Source of the DNA: DASVBE01 sp036375995
Lineage (GTDB): Bacteria; Actinomycetota; Actinomycetes; Streptosporangiales; Streptosporangiaceae
DNA length: 39,826 nt
Reading direction: 5' to 3'
Assembly: GCA_036375995.1 (NCBI GenBank)
Contig: DASVBE010000186.1
Location: 1-39,826, forward strand
In this document: piece after piece, positions 39,238 through 39,826 of the stretch
How positions within the stretch are numbered: the stretch's first letter is position 1
Layout: each line of letters begins with the position of its first letter
Position numbers and translations under genes: made by a program
The notes under the pieces: model-generated
Told to the model about the DNA's origin: nothing
What the model saw: the letters and a program-made list of their open reading frames with translations, nothing else
The model's database searches: none

Positions 39238-39624
39238 CTATCCGTCGAGGGGTCCGCCGGTCCCCGGGCCGGGCCAGGCCAGCTTCAGCGAAAATCGGGG
39301 CTGCCGCGCTGACGCGGCGGCCATGACGGCGAGGACTCTGACACGACAGCCGGCCCGGCAACCGCGACCGACGGCAGCGCAGCCGGACCAGGCCACGGCG
39401 CCGATGCTAGCGCGGTCGAACGGGCGCTGGCCGCCGCGGTGGCCGACAGCGCGCGGCTGGGAAACTGCCCGACGCGCTGAGCCGGGGGCGGCGCCCGTAG
39501 ACCGGCACAGAGCCGGGTCCCCGAAGCTGTCCTGGCCGTAACGCCGCACCTCGTCCAGGGCGAGGATCTCGTTGAGCTTCTCCCCGAGCAGCAGCGCGCG
39601 ATCGCAGCGGGGCGGGTGATCCAT
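39238..39624 (-). CDS. Hypothetical protein upstream of the acVLRF1 gene, possibly decayed
   Basis: Open frame of 128 residues from ATG 39624. The first 38 residues (DHPPRCDRALLLGEKLNEIL and ALDEVRRYGQDSFGDPAL) have strong codon bias and look like real protein. The middle is Ser/Arg/Gly-rich with lower bias, as if the frame were lost. The stop is two bases before the acVLRF1 ATG, which would suit translational coupling. No family was recognised. It could be a true small gene, a frameshifted remnant or chance. Confidence 0.3.
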   Translation of the reverse strand: MDHPPRCDRALLLGEKLNEILALDEVRRYGQDSFGDPALCRSTGAAPGSARRAVSQPRAVGHRGGQRPFDRASIGAVAWSGCAAVGRGCRAGCRVRVLAVMAAASARQPRFSLKLAWPGPGTGGPLDG

Positions 39625-39761
39625 CGCCCCATCGCGTGCCGCGTCACAGTTTTGTCACCACACGGCAGCACTCGGTGGCGGCCCGGGGACCGCTGCTCCT
39701 ACTCCGACCCGCACGAGCAATCCGACGCGGTCGACTGCTGAGGCGTGCCGCCGGGGCAGAC

Positions 39762-39799
39762 GGCGGGGCCGGCCGGGCTGGTGCCCGGCCGGCCCCGCC
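39762..39799. terminator. Strong 17-bp hairpin at the right end
   Basis: GGCGGGGCCGGCCGGGC (39762-39778) pairs perfectly with GCCCGGCCGGCCCCGCC (39783-39799) around TGGT. No U-tail. It probably ends a gene outside the window or a short plus-strand transcript. Confidence 0.6.
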
Positions 39800-39826
39800 T
39801 GCCGCTGGCGGGCTCTGGCGGGCTAG

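Noticed and set aside
39600..39742. Short plus-strand frame ending in DPHEQSDAVDC before TGA
   Set aside because: It looks protein-like at the end but has no ribosome site or start with support; reading the TGA as selenocysteine gives only Pro/Gly-rich sequence over a hairpin.

Overview
The window is about 39.8 kb of very GC-rich DNA with strongly GC-biased third codon positions. GTG starts, leaderless-type promoters, a DUF3099 protein, an acVLRF1-type release factor and an InhA-like enoyl reductase next to FabG all point to an Actinomycetota chromosome. I cannot name the genus; a streptosporangial or similar soil lineage is a guess. No phage, plasmid, IS transposase, CRISPR array or rRNA was seen, and no tRNA was recognised (including tRNA-Sec).

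Region 1 (1-6054, minus strand) is a peptide/nickel-type ABC importer. Its promoter lies at 6241-6269, followed by a lipoprotein binding protein, OppC, one polypeptide fusing OppD and OppF, and OppB, which runs off the left edge. Region 2 (6319-11472) holds a fabG-fabI (mabA-inhA-like) pair, divergent from tldD-tldE, then a DUF3099 membrane protein. Region 3 (11473-14545) carries a probable 6C-type small RNA ending in a strong terminator, a PadR regulator with several palindromes upstream, and a two-gene unit of an unknown protein and a C39-like cysteine peptidase. Region 4 (14546-21004) has moaA, a FAD-dependent oxidoreductase and selA-selB, the machinery that makes and inserts selenocysteine. 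SelB is enlarged by two low-complexity insertions. A frameshifted fragment of fdhD (formate dehydrogenase accessory protein) lies further on at about 25.6 kb.

Region 5 (21005-25506) holds a four-helix membrane protein, an HxlR regulator, a hotdog thioesterase and a long-chain acyl-CoA synthetase. Region 6 (25842-31658) is an SsuABC/TauABC-type importer, divergent from a GH15 trehalase/glucoamylase-like enzyme and a sulfotransferase; together they may form a sulfur or trehalose-sulfate module. Region 7 (31661-39826) has an atypical SDR protein, an ABCB-type exporter, a small HTH protein, an ABC-F ATPase, a TetR/SnoaL-like divergent pair and an acVLRF1 peptidyl-tRNA hydrolase-like protein.

The least expected structure is a family of intergenic repeats of about 100-240 bp. 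Four long copies lie near 21.1, 22.4, 31.7 and 34.7 kb. They are accompanied by a 15-bp hairpin (GCCGGC-GGA-GCCGGC) found in five or six spacers. Other features are four genes with a TANNNT box exactly six bases before the start codon (leaderless candidates), nested ATCGATGT-type palindromes at 13.0 kb, and two convergent gene pairs whose stop codons overlap.
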